Below are positions 11,923 through 23,300 of a stretch of 64,000 bases of DNA, one piece after another; position 1 is the stretch's first letter; each line of letters opens with the position of its first letter. Below the pieces are notes generated by a model. It did not search any database. It saw only the letters and a list, made by a program, of their open reading frames with translations, and was not told where the DNA came from. The position numbers and the translations under genes are program-made. The stretch is taken from contig CM018683.1 of the NCBI GenBank assembly GCA_009363875.1, positions 60,156,981 through 60,220,980 on the forward strand, in the 5' to 3' direction. Source of the DNA: Mikania micrantha (taxonomy: Eukaryota; Streptophyta; Magnoliopsida; Asterales; Asteraceae).

Positions 11923-12252
11923 TCACTCATCAGAAATCTGAAATCCTTGCTTGAGTACATAACACCTTTCTTTGTCGAACATCACATTATAACCCTTATC
12001 ACAAATCTGTGAAACGCTCAACAAATTGTTAGTTAATTCTTTGCAAAAATTAACATTATCAAATGAAACCTTTCCATTTGTCAAACTACCAAACCCTGTA
12101 ATTTGACTTCCTTTGTCTCCAGCAAAGTTCACATAACTTCCTTTCACCAACTTGAAATCTCTCAACAAATTCAACTCTCCAGTCATATGCCGAGAACATC
12201 CACTATCAACAATCCAACTATTATTGATATAGCCCATGGATGCAACCTGCAC
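11923..12252 (-). pseudogene. E1 aspartic protease
   Basis: Retroelement protease, which cuts the Gag-Pol polyprotein. WIVDSGCSRHMTG at about 12210 holds an unchanged D-S-G active-site triad. It is followed by the usual FAGDKGSQITGFGSL flap-like and VNFCKELTNNLLSVSQICD stretches. The frame is open from 12252 to 11923. A TAA separates it from the preceding piece that ends at 12259 in the same frame. Confidence 0.87.
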
Positions 12253-12258
12253 AATAAA

Positions 12259-15243
12259 TTAAAACAACCTGTCAGTATTCAAAAGGGATGACCCCCGCCA
12301 TTTCGGCGTCGAGTCTCCCGGAATGGACCCCCTTCCATTCTTTTGTGATGATCTACTCGAATACCCATCATCACTTGTGTCATCCTTTTTCTTAGAAACT
12401 TCATCACCTGATTTATTTTTGAGTTTCCAAAATGATTTTGATTTAAAATGTTGATTTGAAAATGATTTTGATGAAAAAATTATCAAATGAATCATTATCA
12501 GATGAAGTCACAATTTTCACAATCTTTTTAACATTTCTTTTATTCTCAAAAACTCGTTTCTTTTGATTATTTTCTTCTTTCACCCAAAAACAATCATGAT
12601 TGAATTTTCTAATAACTCTCATCTCATCTTCACTAGGTCTAAATCTCCTAGGACTTCCACCTGAACCATTCACCCAACTCTCATCATCAGGACTATTTCT
12701 AATTTTGTTATTTGGACAATTAGCAGAAATATGTCCTTTACCACAACAAGTAAAACACTTTCGTGTTTCTCTTGGTGAAAAAGATTTAAAACTGCTACAA
12801 TTAGTTGAATTGAAATCCAAATCACAATTAGCAATCAAATGACCCAAATTACCACATCGGTAACACTTTCTATCTTTCAAATGATTCTTTGGTGTGGGTT
12901 CATCATAATACTTTCTATCTTTCAAATGATTCTTTGTCTTTGAATTATTCATTTGATTTATGTCCAACCCCAAACCTGTCAAAGAAAAAATCAACTTTTT
13001 TAACTTTTTTAGAAACCACATTTTTCTTTTGAAAATTTCCACTAGACTCTCATTGATGTGTATTAGATGATCTAACATACATAATCGGTTTAAGAGTAGT
13101 GATTGGTTTGGCTTTAATCACTGGTTTGGAAACTTGAGTGGTTTTAATCACCACCTTCTCAACTTGTTTAATCTCAGCTTTTGACTTCTGAGATTTCAAA
13201 CTCTTTTTGTCAACATTTTTAACTTGGTAACCATTTTGTCTCAAAATATCAGATGAATATTCTGACTCAGTGATATCTTCAATGATGGGAGCATCACTGT
13301 CAAGTGACACCTTTTCATCAAAAGATGAACCTCCAACATTTTCAACAACTTGTTCAGACTCATGTTCATTTAAAGAAACTGGATGAACTTCCAAATTCAG
13401 ATCAATTTATGGTCTAGAAACATAGCTTGAAGGAGGTGGTACAACATGAAAACCCAAGCCAGTAGTATCATTTGATGATCTTTGCATAGCAACAAAATAA
13501 TCAATAACATACTGAGAATTCTGATAATTCTCTAGCTTGCTTTTATTCATCTCTGCTTCTGCTTTGGCTGCTGACAATTCAACTTTCAACTTTTGTACTG
13601 ATTTGAGATGCACAGAAACTGCATGATTGTTTTGCAAAATTTTAATTTTTAATTTTTCATTTTCTTTACTCAAATCAATGATCTTTTTTCAAAAGCTTTC
13701 TCTCTTGAAACCAACTTTTTGTTAGCTTCAGTGCACTCGATCAGTTCAGCAGTCAATTGAGCATTCATTTCTTTCAACTTTTCAATGATATCTAAAAGAT
13801 CATTATTTACCTCTTCAACCTTTTCTTTTCCCTTGCTTGTTTCTTCATCTAGAGAAGCCATGAATGCGCCCATTAAATCATCATATTGTTTTCTCCAGTC
13901 ATATCCTTCATTTGCTTGACTGACTAAAGCTTTTGTTGATTCTTCAAACTTTTCCTTTTTCTTTTGATAAGCTTCCTTTGGCTTGAAAGGATTCAAGTTT
14001 CCTTGCTTCTTTGGATTTTTGCACTCTCGAGCAAAATGACCCAATTCACAACAATTGTAACATTGTGTGGCCTTCGGATTAAATCCAAACTGTGTTTCGA
14101 TCAAAAGTAAACTTCTTCCCTGTTTTCTTTTCATATTCCTGTTAATTCTTCTTATTGCACTGGCTAAAGCCCACTGAGTATCAATCAGTTCCATCTCATC
14201 ATCATCAATCTTCTCATAGTCTTCAAAAGTAAGATTTGAATTTCCAATCTTTCCAGCTATCTGTTCATCATAGGCACTGACCACACATGAAAATATCGAC
14301 ATATGATCTCTGACAGCCTCCACAGTTACTTTTCCCAAATTGGTTGTATTTAATTGAATTGGAGTTGATGAAGAGTCAAACTTCTTCTCATTCACAGAAT
14401 AAGATGAACTTGAGCTTGTAGATGCAAATGGTACAGAAGTACTATCACCAGTACTTGAAACAAAAGCTGTTTGAATCTTTGCAGAAGAAACAGGAGGTGT
14501 AACCACAGATGCACCATAGAGTGAAGGATCCTGTGTTACATTAACTCTTCTTGCTTTTCTTTTATCTTTCATTTCCTGTTCTTCTAACTTTTGGGTAAAC
14601 TCAAACAGTGTCATTCCAGGTAGATTTTCTCTCAAAATCAACACCAACGAATTCCATCTTTCAGGCAAATCATCCGCAAAACAATCTATTTTCTCTTCTT
14701 CAGTATACTCAATTCCACACTTACGAACTTCAGTCAACAAATGTCTATATCTGGTTATTAAAGCTTCAAGACTTTCATTTCCAATATAATGGAAATTGTC
14801 AAACTCTTTGCGTAAATCAGTGGCTTTCATCTTCTTGAGTTTGGTATTTTCTTCAATTCTTTCCTTTAAAGCATTCCATAAACCATATGAAGTTTTATGT
14901 TCATCAAATTGATGAAGAATCTGATTAGGAATTGCTTGACTCAACATCCAATATGCTTTCTTTTCATAATCATATTTCTTTCTTTGTTCAACATCCAATA
15001 TATCAAGAGTTTGATCCAGATCTGTTCCCACCACTTTGGTCTTTCATATGGTGACAAGATTCTTTCCCAAAGATTTGTGTGAGTACCATTGAGATGTGTC
15101 TCAAACTGACCTTTCCAGTTTTCATAATAAGTCAAATCAAGTAGTTTGGGTACTTTATTTGTGCTTCCTGACTCAGTTTCACTAATCAAAATTCTTTTTA
15201 TGTTAGAATTTTGATTAGCAACAACAGCAAACATATCAGCCAT
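12259..15243 (-). pseudogene. E1 gag with three zinc knuckles
   Basis: Nucleocapsid and capsid precursor. The start is the ATG at 15241-15243 (MADMFAVVANQN). A frameshift near 15035 moves into a 454-codon open stretch (15034-13670) with the UBN2-type capsid sequence and a CYNCCELGHFARECKNP knuckle (CX2CX4HX4C). A coiled-coil piece (13673-13407), a stop, an acidic piece (13394-13050) and another frameshift follow. The next piece holds two more knuckles, CYRCGNLGHLIANC and CFTCCGKGHISANC. Three knuckles spread over a long gag-to-protease region is more than the single one of most Copia elements. The decay is too heavy for a working product. Confidence 0.82.
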
Positions 15244-15844
15244 GATTCTGAATTTTTATCAGCGAACCTTCCTTGAAATTTTAACCTCACAAATCTAAAT
15301 GACAGACGAACCTTCTCTAAACCTTGATCTTCACGAACCTTATCTCACGAACCTGAGACAAACCTTGATCTCACGACCCTTTTCCAACGAACCTAGACAG
15401 ACCTTGACCAACGAACCTCTTCAATAGATCTTGAACCCACGAACCTCAGTCAAACGAACCCTAATCAAATTAACCTCAGCAATAGACAAACCTTGAGACA
15501 AACCTCTTCAAAATCTCTACACGAACCTCAACAAAAATCACTTTTTAAAGCGAACCTCTGCTTCAAACAACACCTGAGATATCCCAAGGTTCGGCTCACG
15601 AACCTGTCTGTAAAATTTGAAAATTTTGGAGGGAAAACATTCAAAATTTTAAGAAGAAACCTTAAAAATCTACAAATTTCAGCCACAAATTTCTGAATTT
15701 TGATATACCAAAGCAGCAGATGATAATAACACGGTCAACAAAGCAATCAAATACTTAGAAAATCAAAATTTAAGCCATCTCTTGATTTCTTGATCTTCAA
15801 AATGATTGATAATCTTCAATTGACTTGTATAGAACTCCTCCAAA
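15244..15844 (-). other. E1 untranslated leader with CGAACCT words
   Basis: About 600 bp between the primer site and gag. At 15250-15610 it is dense in CGAACCT and ACAAACCT words, as in the spacer at 7130-7860 and in the LTR at 16090-16200. No gene is seen. Confidence 0.7.
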
Positions 15845-15856
15845 GCTCTGATACCA
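15845..15856 (-). other. E1 primer binding site (tRNA-Met)
   Basis: GCTCTGATACCA on the plus strand reads TGGTATCAGAGC on the element strand. This is the standard complement of initiator tRNA-Met used by plant Copia elements. It sits one base from the LTR start. Confidence 0.93.
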
Positions 15857-15857
15857 C

Positions 15858-16290
15858 TGTAGATTAGCTCTTGATCTATCAACAAAATTTTATTAACAAT
15901 CAAATCTATGCGGAATCTAGATTAGATTTATATGAATCAAAGATACACAAATATTTATATATACATATCATTTCATTAATCAACACAAACTGATTACAAT
16001 GAAATGAAATTTGAACACACAATTCATAAAATCTCACATAGAGGTTCTCTCACTCTCAGATCTGTCACACACACCAAAACTAACAGACAAACCTGCTATA
16101 TATACATAACAGTCAAACGAACCTATCCGAACCCTTAGGTTCGCCAGACGAACCTGTACACTACATAACATAGGTTCGCCGAACCTTAGCAAAACCTATT
16201 TTAACTTATACATTTGGAAAAGCAAACTGTTACAAAATATCCTAATAGAATGTTTTCAATTTATAAACCCCAAAAACAACATATACAACA
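15858..16290 (-). repeat. E1 5' LTR (right end approximate)
   Basis: The plus strand begins TGTAGATTAGC directly beside the PBS. A terminal ...ACAACA near 16290 would give the TG...CA ends. CGAACC words lie at 16090-16200. Without a second LTR to align, the outer end is uncertain by tens of bases. Confidence 0.55.
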
Positions 16291-16329
16291 AAAATGATAA
16301 TAAATAGTAAATAAGCTATACATTTATTG

Positions 16330-16560
16330 TAATTTTTGGGTATACTAATCGTCAAGTGTCTTTGTAATCGTGAGTCTCCATTGACTCATGTGCTAACTCA
16401 TTGCTCCCTAATCAATAAATATATAATACTTCTTGATTGCATTTCATCTGTCCAAATTAACTATTGGTCTTGAATTTTCTATGCCGAACAATTATAAACC
16501 CAGTGTGAAACTAAGCACCTAATAGATTTATCTCATATGTGTCAGTTGTTGATTATATCA
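16330..16560 (-). pseudogene. Decayed copy B of the gene broken by E2
   Basis: On the minus strand it reads NLDR, stop, NAIKKYYIF with further stops. The copy interrupted by E2 reads NLDRRNAIKKYYMF at 19390-19345. Sequence continues past the point where E2 sits in the other copy (AAATTAACTATTGGTCTTG at about 16464), giving an unoccupied target. From 16560 to 17780 I see only AT-rich sequence without a supportable frame. Confidence 0.6.
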
Positions 16561-17987
16561 TGTGTTAGATCAGCAATGTGCGAAGATTATTCAATCAATT
16601 AAATCATATGATATAAATAATGTATAACTACATACCATTAGAGTTACATATCATTGATGACGATGATGCTATTATCTTGATGTTCCTTTATTCTTCTTAG
16701 ATGTCATTTTGATAGATCGATTTATATATGAATGTGATGGAGAAAGCTCATTCTTATATGGTATTTAGTTTTTCTAAATCATTTAGTTATGATACATCAA
16801 AGGGCAAGAGTCAGGAGCGTTTTCATATCACATAATGTAGTTACATCCATTATATAACTTTGATATTAATACATCCATTATGTAAATCCTATATTAATAG
16901 TGATTTATCAAGTCATTTGATCAACATTAATAATTGATTTATAAGGCCATATTTATAAAGGTACATTTCTAAAATTTTCTTACTTGACGGAGTAATCATG
17001 ATGATCATTTCTTAAGTTTGACCATGTTAAAATATTTGGGCTTCAAATTGAAACTTTTGTAGAGAATACACCTATTGAGTTAGTGTCAACTCAAGACCTC
17101 TCATTTATCATACTACAATCTCAACTCAAAACGTAAAAACATTTACAACTAAAAACAACTAAAAAAACCCTTTAGTGTACAATATTAGCTTGGAAACAAT
17201 TTGTCTTATATAATAATAGGTGCACGTATTATTATAGAAAAACAAATACTTGAAAAAACTGAAAATTATTATTCCTACACACAATATGCTTATTATATAA
17301 GATTTTCAGTCATCAGATTCGTCGACATATTATGAGTGTTGTGTAACATTTAGGGTTTTCAGACAATATTAATAATAGGTGCAATAGTCTAAAGCCCATG
17401 TAGTACATGTAGACCGGGAGTCTTTGATGCCTTCAATTTTGTTGCACATCATTCTGGTGTGGTCATGGCCTTCATATTATGTCAGTAATGAGAATTGTAA
17501 ATCACAAACAAACACACAATTGAATCTGATTTGTACGTCATAATAGGAATGCATTTACAGAGTCAGTAACACACATATATACTTCAAGTTGGCAGTTGTT
17601 TCTCAATTATCAGTAGACATTTTATTAATTGTTAACTACATTTTAATTCACTGAACCAACCTGTTGACTTAGACAATAACGTAACTTATACATAAGAATC
17701 CTTGACTGAACCTTGATTGATCATTCCAGCATTCAAAGGACCTCGACCACACCTGTAGGGCCAGGTCATATGTGCATTGTAACTCCTTTTTGTCGAAACC
17801 TTGTTTTTTCAGCTTCATAATAACAATCTAAAAGACTAAAGTATTTCATATAACACAATTCTACCATGCTTTTCATGTACAATTGGAGATCCATTCTTTC
17901 TATAAGACTATAACATCAAGCCACTTTCCCTCTCTAGTGACTATTTCATTGCCTCCCATGTACTTCACAATACAATGATGTATTTTC

Positions 17988-18241
17988 TTAGTGGTAAGAT
18001 GGAGGTAGGAGAGAAGTGATAGGAGGCCCGGGTCTTGGGGTCGATCCTTGATCCCTCCCAGTTTTACGGCCTTTCACTGTCGTAACTTTGGGCGAGTGCT
18101 TGGGTCAGGTTTTCCCCGGGAATTGGTGGCTGGTGGGCTAGGGGCTCTGTCCGTCTGGACTAATGGCCCGCTCGGGCATCCTTTAGCAATTGGGGGCCGC
18201 ATACGGAGTACGTGTCAGTTGATTAGTTGGCTGTTAAAAAA
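17988..18241 (+). mobile_element. tRNA-derived SINE
   Basis: A 254-bp GC-rich insert with Pol III-like boxes: A box TGGTAAGATGG (17992-18002) and B box GGGGTCGATCC (18037-18047). It ends in an A run. It is flanked by ATGTATTTTC (17978-17987) and ATGTACTTTTC (18242-18252), a target-site duplication with one extra base. It interrupts a reading frame that continues on both sides. SINEs borrow LINE machinery and encode nothing. Confidence 0.78.
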
Positions 18242-18402
18242 ATGTACTTTTCAATCAAGTAGAAGTGCATGAATTCAATCTCATACCCATCTATCTTCGT
18301 TGGCATGTCTAATTCCTTTTCAAGTCCTAATTGCTTCTTGTGGAACCATTTCAACGTATTGTCAAATCCAACTCTTAAAGCCTCTTTGTTGTTAATCACT
18401 AA

Positions 18403-19073
18403 GGGGCTGTTTGTTTTTCTAAAAAACGTATGCGAAGGTCTGCGAGACCTCTTTTGTCTGCGCTCCGCAGACCAAGGAAAGATGTAGGGTGTTTGTTTTC
18501 TCGCAGACATTCATTAAAAAACGTCTGCGAGACCTCTTCTTGGAAAAGAGGTGGACCATCATCTTCAAACCTCTTCCCAAGTTCCCATCCCTTTCTTTTT
18601 TCCCGATCGACGAACACAGACATGGGCTTGGTCTCCACCGCCAGCTCCCTCCACCGCCGTCGCCCTCCACCGCCGTCGCCCTCCACCGGTCTCATCCTCC
18701 ACAGAAGCGAACCCTAGTCGTTTGATCGGAGGAAAGGGGCGACGAACCCTAGTTCGTTCGTTCGAGATTGCAGGGGTTCGATCGGAGGAAAGCGAACCCT
18801 AGTCGTTCGTTCGAGATTGCAGGGGTTCGATCGGAGGAAAGAGAACCCTAGTTCGTTCGTTCGAGATTGCAGCGGTGGACGGTGGTGGCTCAACAGTGGG
18901 GTTGGGGGACGGTGGGTTGGGAAGAGGTTTTCTTTGTTTGAGGAGGTTTTTGAAAAAAAAACACCCTCAAAACCTCTTCTTGCAGAGGTTTGGTCCACCT
19001 CTTCTGCAAAAGAGGTTTGCAGATGTGGTTCGCAGATCGCAGACGTTTTACCTCTGAAAAAACAAACACCACC
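18403..19073. mobile_element. Harbinger-type MITE, 671 bp, GC-rich interior
   Basis: The ends are GGGGCTGTTTGTTTTT and, reversed, GGTGGTGTTTGTTTTT. They are flanked by TAA at 18400-18402 and 19074-19076, the 3-bp target typical of PIF/Harbinger. The left end is repeated inside at about 18486-18560. The interior holds three partly degenerate copies of a block of about 57 bp containing GAACCCTAG, TTCGTTCGAGATTGCAG and GGTTCGATCGGAGG (about 18740-18870). No transposase is present. Reading frames inside it are composition artefacts. Confidence 0.75.
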
Positions 19074-19392
19074 TAACATTTCATCTTTAAGGGAATTAAG
19101 GAATTCAACATAGAATTTAAAGAATCTGCGTTAATACACTCGTACACTTTTTCTTTACCATTCTTTTCTTCAATTCCTTTAAAGTTCATCATCTCATTAA
19201 ACAAGCCTTCATAATGACAATCTAAATAGGAATTCAATTTGTTTTCTTCGGTTTGAATAAACATTTCTCGATCAAGGCTTAGTGAAAGGGTATCCAAACT
19301 CTCATGGGTTAAAGTGTTTAAGCCAATTCATTGGTTTCAGCCTCATCATCAAACATATAGTACTTCTTGATTGCATTTCTTCTATCCAAATT

Positions 19393-20177
19393 TGTTGGAT
19401 CTGGTTGAGTAATCTACACAACACTTATCACAAGTTATCTTCTACAAAGTTGATAGTTGCGGAAACTCTATCAACTTAGTTTTGTAAAAACAGTTTGAAA
19501 ACAAAGTATTGAAAGCAATAGTAAATTCAAGGTCAAAGTATATTGCATTCAACTGTTAGGATTACAACACTTAGCTCAAGCACTCACTCATGATTTTCTA
19601 ACTAACAAGTGAAGGATTATGTACTAAGACCTACAGCCGTATCCTCGTAGGAATACATGGCTGGACAAAACACTAGAAACAAATGTATGCTTAATCTAGT
19701 ATCTGTTATGGTCTTGACAGGCCAAGCCATATTAATTAAAATCAATAAAAAAGACTCCATTGACTTTTACAATAAAGACCTAAACAACAAAATGCATTAA
19801 CTGTTTAGTATCTTGGTAGCCTTGACAAATCTTCTTTGTTGATGACTAACATCGGAATGTCTTCTCTGTTATTCTGAGTATGAGAAAGCAGCTTTGTTTA
19901 ATTCCTAAAGTGTAGAGAATCTTTGTCAGAGAAAAGTCTTCGGAAGTCTTTCTCTTGTGAACCACTGATGATCGGAAGCACTGGAGGTCGATCGGAAACA
20001 CTGATCGATTTGAGCCTTAAACACGGAACCGGTTGTATTCAGTGGAAGGAATTATCCTTCGAAAGCAATGGTTCTTTCGAAGGTTAATCCCTTTTGTTCA
20101 GTGGTTGTATATCTTCCGATTGTTCATAACTTGATCCAGAGAAGTTTTGGTGCGCATCAGCCTTAAAGTTCCTTACA
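19393..20177 (-). repeat. E2 3' LTR, 785 bp
   Basis: Starts TGTTGGATCTGGTTGAG and ends CCTTACA. It pairs with 30775-31544. It includes the CGGAAGCACTGGAGGTCG segment that is missing from the other LTR. Confidence 0.95.
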
Positions 20178-20190
20178 GTCTCCCCCTAGG
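20178..20190 (-). other. E2 polypurine tract
   Basis: GTCTCCCCCTAGG on the plus strand reads CCTAGGGGGAGAC on the element strand, directly adjoining the 3' LTR. Confidence 0.9.
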
Positions 20191-20343
20191 CTGATGCTAC
20201 CAAAACTTATTTCCTTCCTTTATTAGATTTTAAGCTCTTCTCTGGACAAGTATTGTAGCAAGTCCACCTTCAAAATTGTTATCTGGATTGAGTAGAGGAA
20301 GAATTACTAGATCGAAGATATTTGGAGCAGGAAGACCGTATAG

Positions 20344-23300
20344 CTAATAATCCTGGAGCTTCATAGTGTGTCCATCAGAAAACTTCAAAATGAATACCTT
20401 TCCAGTGGATATGTAGCTCCATTCCACAATAGGAAAGTACGTACTTAAGGGTGGTTCATCACTTCGTGTTCTAGCTGCAGTCTTTCTTCTTCTGAACGGA
20501 ACGCGTCTTTTGAACGGGACTATTTGACGTGATGTTGTACTTCCTTGTGGAGGTTCCTGCTCCCTTTCATTGTTATCAAAATCAGTGGTTTCTGGAGTGG
20601 CTTCTGCTCCAGTGGAAGCGGTTGCTTCAGAGGAAGCTTTTTCAGCTTCAGCGGAAGCCATTTCCGCTTTAGTGGACTCCAACTGATCTTCAGTAGAAGT
20701 CATTGCTTCAGTAGTGGAAGCTCCTCCAAGATCCACTGAAGCTGTTGTTGCTTCAGTGGAGGACATTCTTTCCGTGGATTCCACAACAGCTTCAGTAGAA
20801 GCCAATGCTTCCTTTTTCCTTTCCGTCCTTGACTGTTTTTCAGGATCAGGGTTTGTGTTTTGCTGTTTTGTTTGACCTCTATTGATCCTGATCACCGAAG
20901 ATATTGGCACATTTTCATATGAAGAACTGGAGGGAGGAGTGATGGGTTCTTCCTTTGGTTGTTATGGAAACATGTGAGAGAACATAGCTTTTGTTTCCTC
21001 TCCACACATCACTTCTTCACCCTCTCTGATCCCAGAACCAGAGATAGGTATTTCTATGTTGATTCCTCCCCCTAAGCCTAAGTTTAGGCTTGCTCTTTGA
21101 GCCTAGATCTGCTCCCTAGAAGGTAACTCACCTCTGGTAACCTTAGCTTTTAATTCTCTTACGTGCATGTCCATGTAGTTCTTCATGGGACCGAGCTGCC
21201 GCTAATGGAATCCATATTGTAAAAGGATGGCCTTCATTCTGTCTCTATAGGTGGCCTCCTTTTGCTTCTTGGTAAGGACCACCGCGGCTTTGGCTGCAAC
21301 AGCAGCCTGTTCCTGCTGCTGCACCTGATCCATCTCTTCTATCATCCTAGGTACCGACCAGAGCAAGATTTCATCCACATCATAGCCCTTCTCCTGAGGA
21401 GACCCGAGAGTCTTGTTATCTCTCCATCCAGGGAAGTATCCGGTCGGTCCTTCTTCATCTTTGGCCTCCTCTCCTCCTGCTCCGCTTCCTCCTCTGGGGT
21501 AAGTCTCCTTTTTCCTTTGTCCATCAAGTTCAACCCAGAGGAGATGGATCCTGTAGCCTCACTAGTTGGTTCATCGGCAAATAGCTCTTCTGTGGAAGAA
21601 TCCTCAAGTATGACTGGGCCTTCAGAAGCAGCTGCAGCTTCGGAGTTAAACTTAGCATTCACTGCCTCATCCAGTTGACCAACCACATTGGATGGTTCCT
21701 TAGTGGTGCCCTCAAAGAGCTCAGAATCTAAGGAGAGTTCTTCATACACATCCTGTGTCTCAGGAGGATACATACGTTCATTGGCTGTTGTCTCAGATGG
21801 AGAATCAGGTTCATCAATAGCCTTTGTCTCAGGAGGATACTTATGATCATCGGCTGTTATCTCAAGAGGAGACTTAGGTTCTATGGAGATTGATTTTGTA
21901 GCTGAACTGGGGTTCTCCATAGTTACCTGGATTGTTGCCAAGATTGGGACATAGTCTCAGAAGGAGACTTTGAGGTGTTATCAGGGGACTTGGATTCCTT
22001 AGAGACATTTTCCTGTTCAGTTTCCAAGGGTTCCCCTGCAGCACTAGAAGAAGAGGATGAAGAACTAGAGGAGTTGTGATAGTAGGTACTCAAGAAGCTA
22101 TCCCATTCCTTTCCAAATTGGTTAGGATTGGAGGAGATTCATGAATACCTTCTACTTCTCCTTCTTCTAATGGAGCAGCTGCCTCTTCTCCTTTTGCTGG
22201 AGATATTGTGGTTACAGGTGATGATGGTGATGATGACGGTGATGATGATGATCCCATAGGTTGTTCCTTCTCCCCCTTTTTAGTAGCATCAGTGGAAAGG
22301 GAAGACACCTGGCTGGGATGAGGATGAAAAGGTTCAAAGATGACAGGAGGGCGGCGCTGGAGGTCCAGAATGGGGGCATCTTTGGTTTGAATCTCCATCC
22401 GCACGGTAGCAACCTCAGCTTTTAGGTGAGCAACCCTGGCCTTGAGAGTGGAAATGGTGACCGTCAATTCCTGAATGTTGGTGCCCTCATCCACAGAAGT
22501 GGAATCCTTGGGCTATGGAGTCTTGAGCCAAGCTCCTGCACCTCCATCCCCAGATGTGGTTTCTTGGCACCCTAGATTCCTCTCATTGAGAATTACTTCA
22601 AAGAAGTCATCAGCAATGTGAGTTGCCACATAGGAGGTCCTATTGCATGTACCACTATCCTAAAGAACCGAAGAAGGTTCAGGAGTAGTGGCAGCCTCCA
22701 CTGTGTTGATCCTTTCAGAACTGCCAGGGTCATCCTCTGTAACAAAAGGCTCTTGGCAAGGAAACCTTGCATGTAGGTCTGTCACCGCTCTCAATAAGTT
22801 TGGGTGGAGGGAGAGAGAGGGTCATCCAGAGCTACTGCAGAGAATCCTTGAGCCAGGGTAGATGTATGGGTGGGGGGCAGTGATGCGCTAGACACACCTA
22901 GGGACCTGGGAGACAGTCCCTGACCTAGTGGAGTTGCTTCACCAGAAGCAGACTCAGTAATGTTGGTATCCCTTTGAATATTCTTAGGTATGCATGGTGA
23001 CATATCCTAAGGGATAATAGAAGGGTGAAGGGAAACCACTGGATCCAGAGGAAGATCCGATGGTACAACAATAGGTGTGGTTTGCACCTTAGGCAGAACT
23101 GGCCCTTGCCAGATTTCTTAGCCTTTTTCTTTTTGGGTTCAAAAGAAGGGCTGAACAGTTGAAGATAACTGTTGAGGTTGGCGTTTGTGTTTGTAGGTAA
23201 CTGGAATGGAGGAGGCTATGTCAGTGGAAGGTGTGGGTTCAGCAGCTGTGGGTTGAACAGAGTTGTCACCTTCAAGAGCAGGTGGCTCCATGGACGGAAG

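Larger units (their letters stand above)
3361..16290 (-). mobile_element. Copia LTR retrotransposon E1 with extra 3' reading frame
   Basis: Read on the minus strand the order is LTR, PBS, gag, PR, INT, RT, RNase H, then a 3.67-kb accessory frame; PR-INT-RT-RH is the Copia order. The 5' LTR (15858 to about 16290) and the tRNA-Met primer site are present. I cannot find the matching 3' LTR, so the downstream end is lost, unrecognisable or outside what I can align. Coding parts carry many in-frame stops and several frameshifts, so the copy is dead. Accessory genes downstream of pol are known in some plant Copia lineages, where they are called env-like. The right boundary at about 16290 is a guess from a terminal CA. 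Confidence 0.8.
17840..19392 (-). pseudogene. Unidentified gene, copy A, split by SINE, MITE and E2
   Basis: Read on the minus strand, coding-like pieces are 19392-19345 (AIKKYYMFDDEAETNELA), 19297-19077 (DREMFIQTEENKLNSYLDCH), then after the MITE 18400-18250 (KEALRVGFDNTLKWFHKK, then KELDMPTKIDGYEIEFMHFY), then after the SINE 17985-17890 (IVKYMGGNEIVTREGKW). It vaguely resembles the ARID-domain proteins that are abundant in Asteraceae annotations, but I cannot confirm that. A frame change lies near 19100-19140 and stops follow after 17890. Continuity of one protein pattern across two insertions is the strongest evidence that it was once a gene. Beyond E2 the likely upstream flank resumes at 31545. 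Confidence 0.55.

Noticed and set aside
18419..19113. Several overlapping ORFs on both strands in the MITE
   Set aside because: They arise from GC-rich repeats inside a transposon; none shows a coherent domain.
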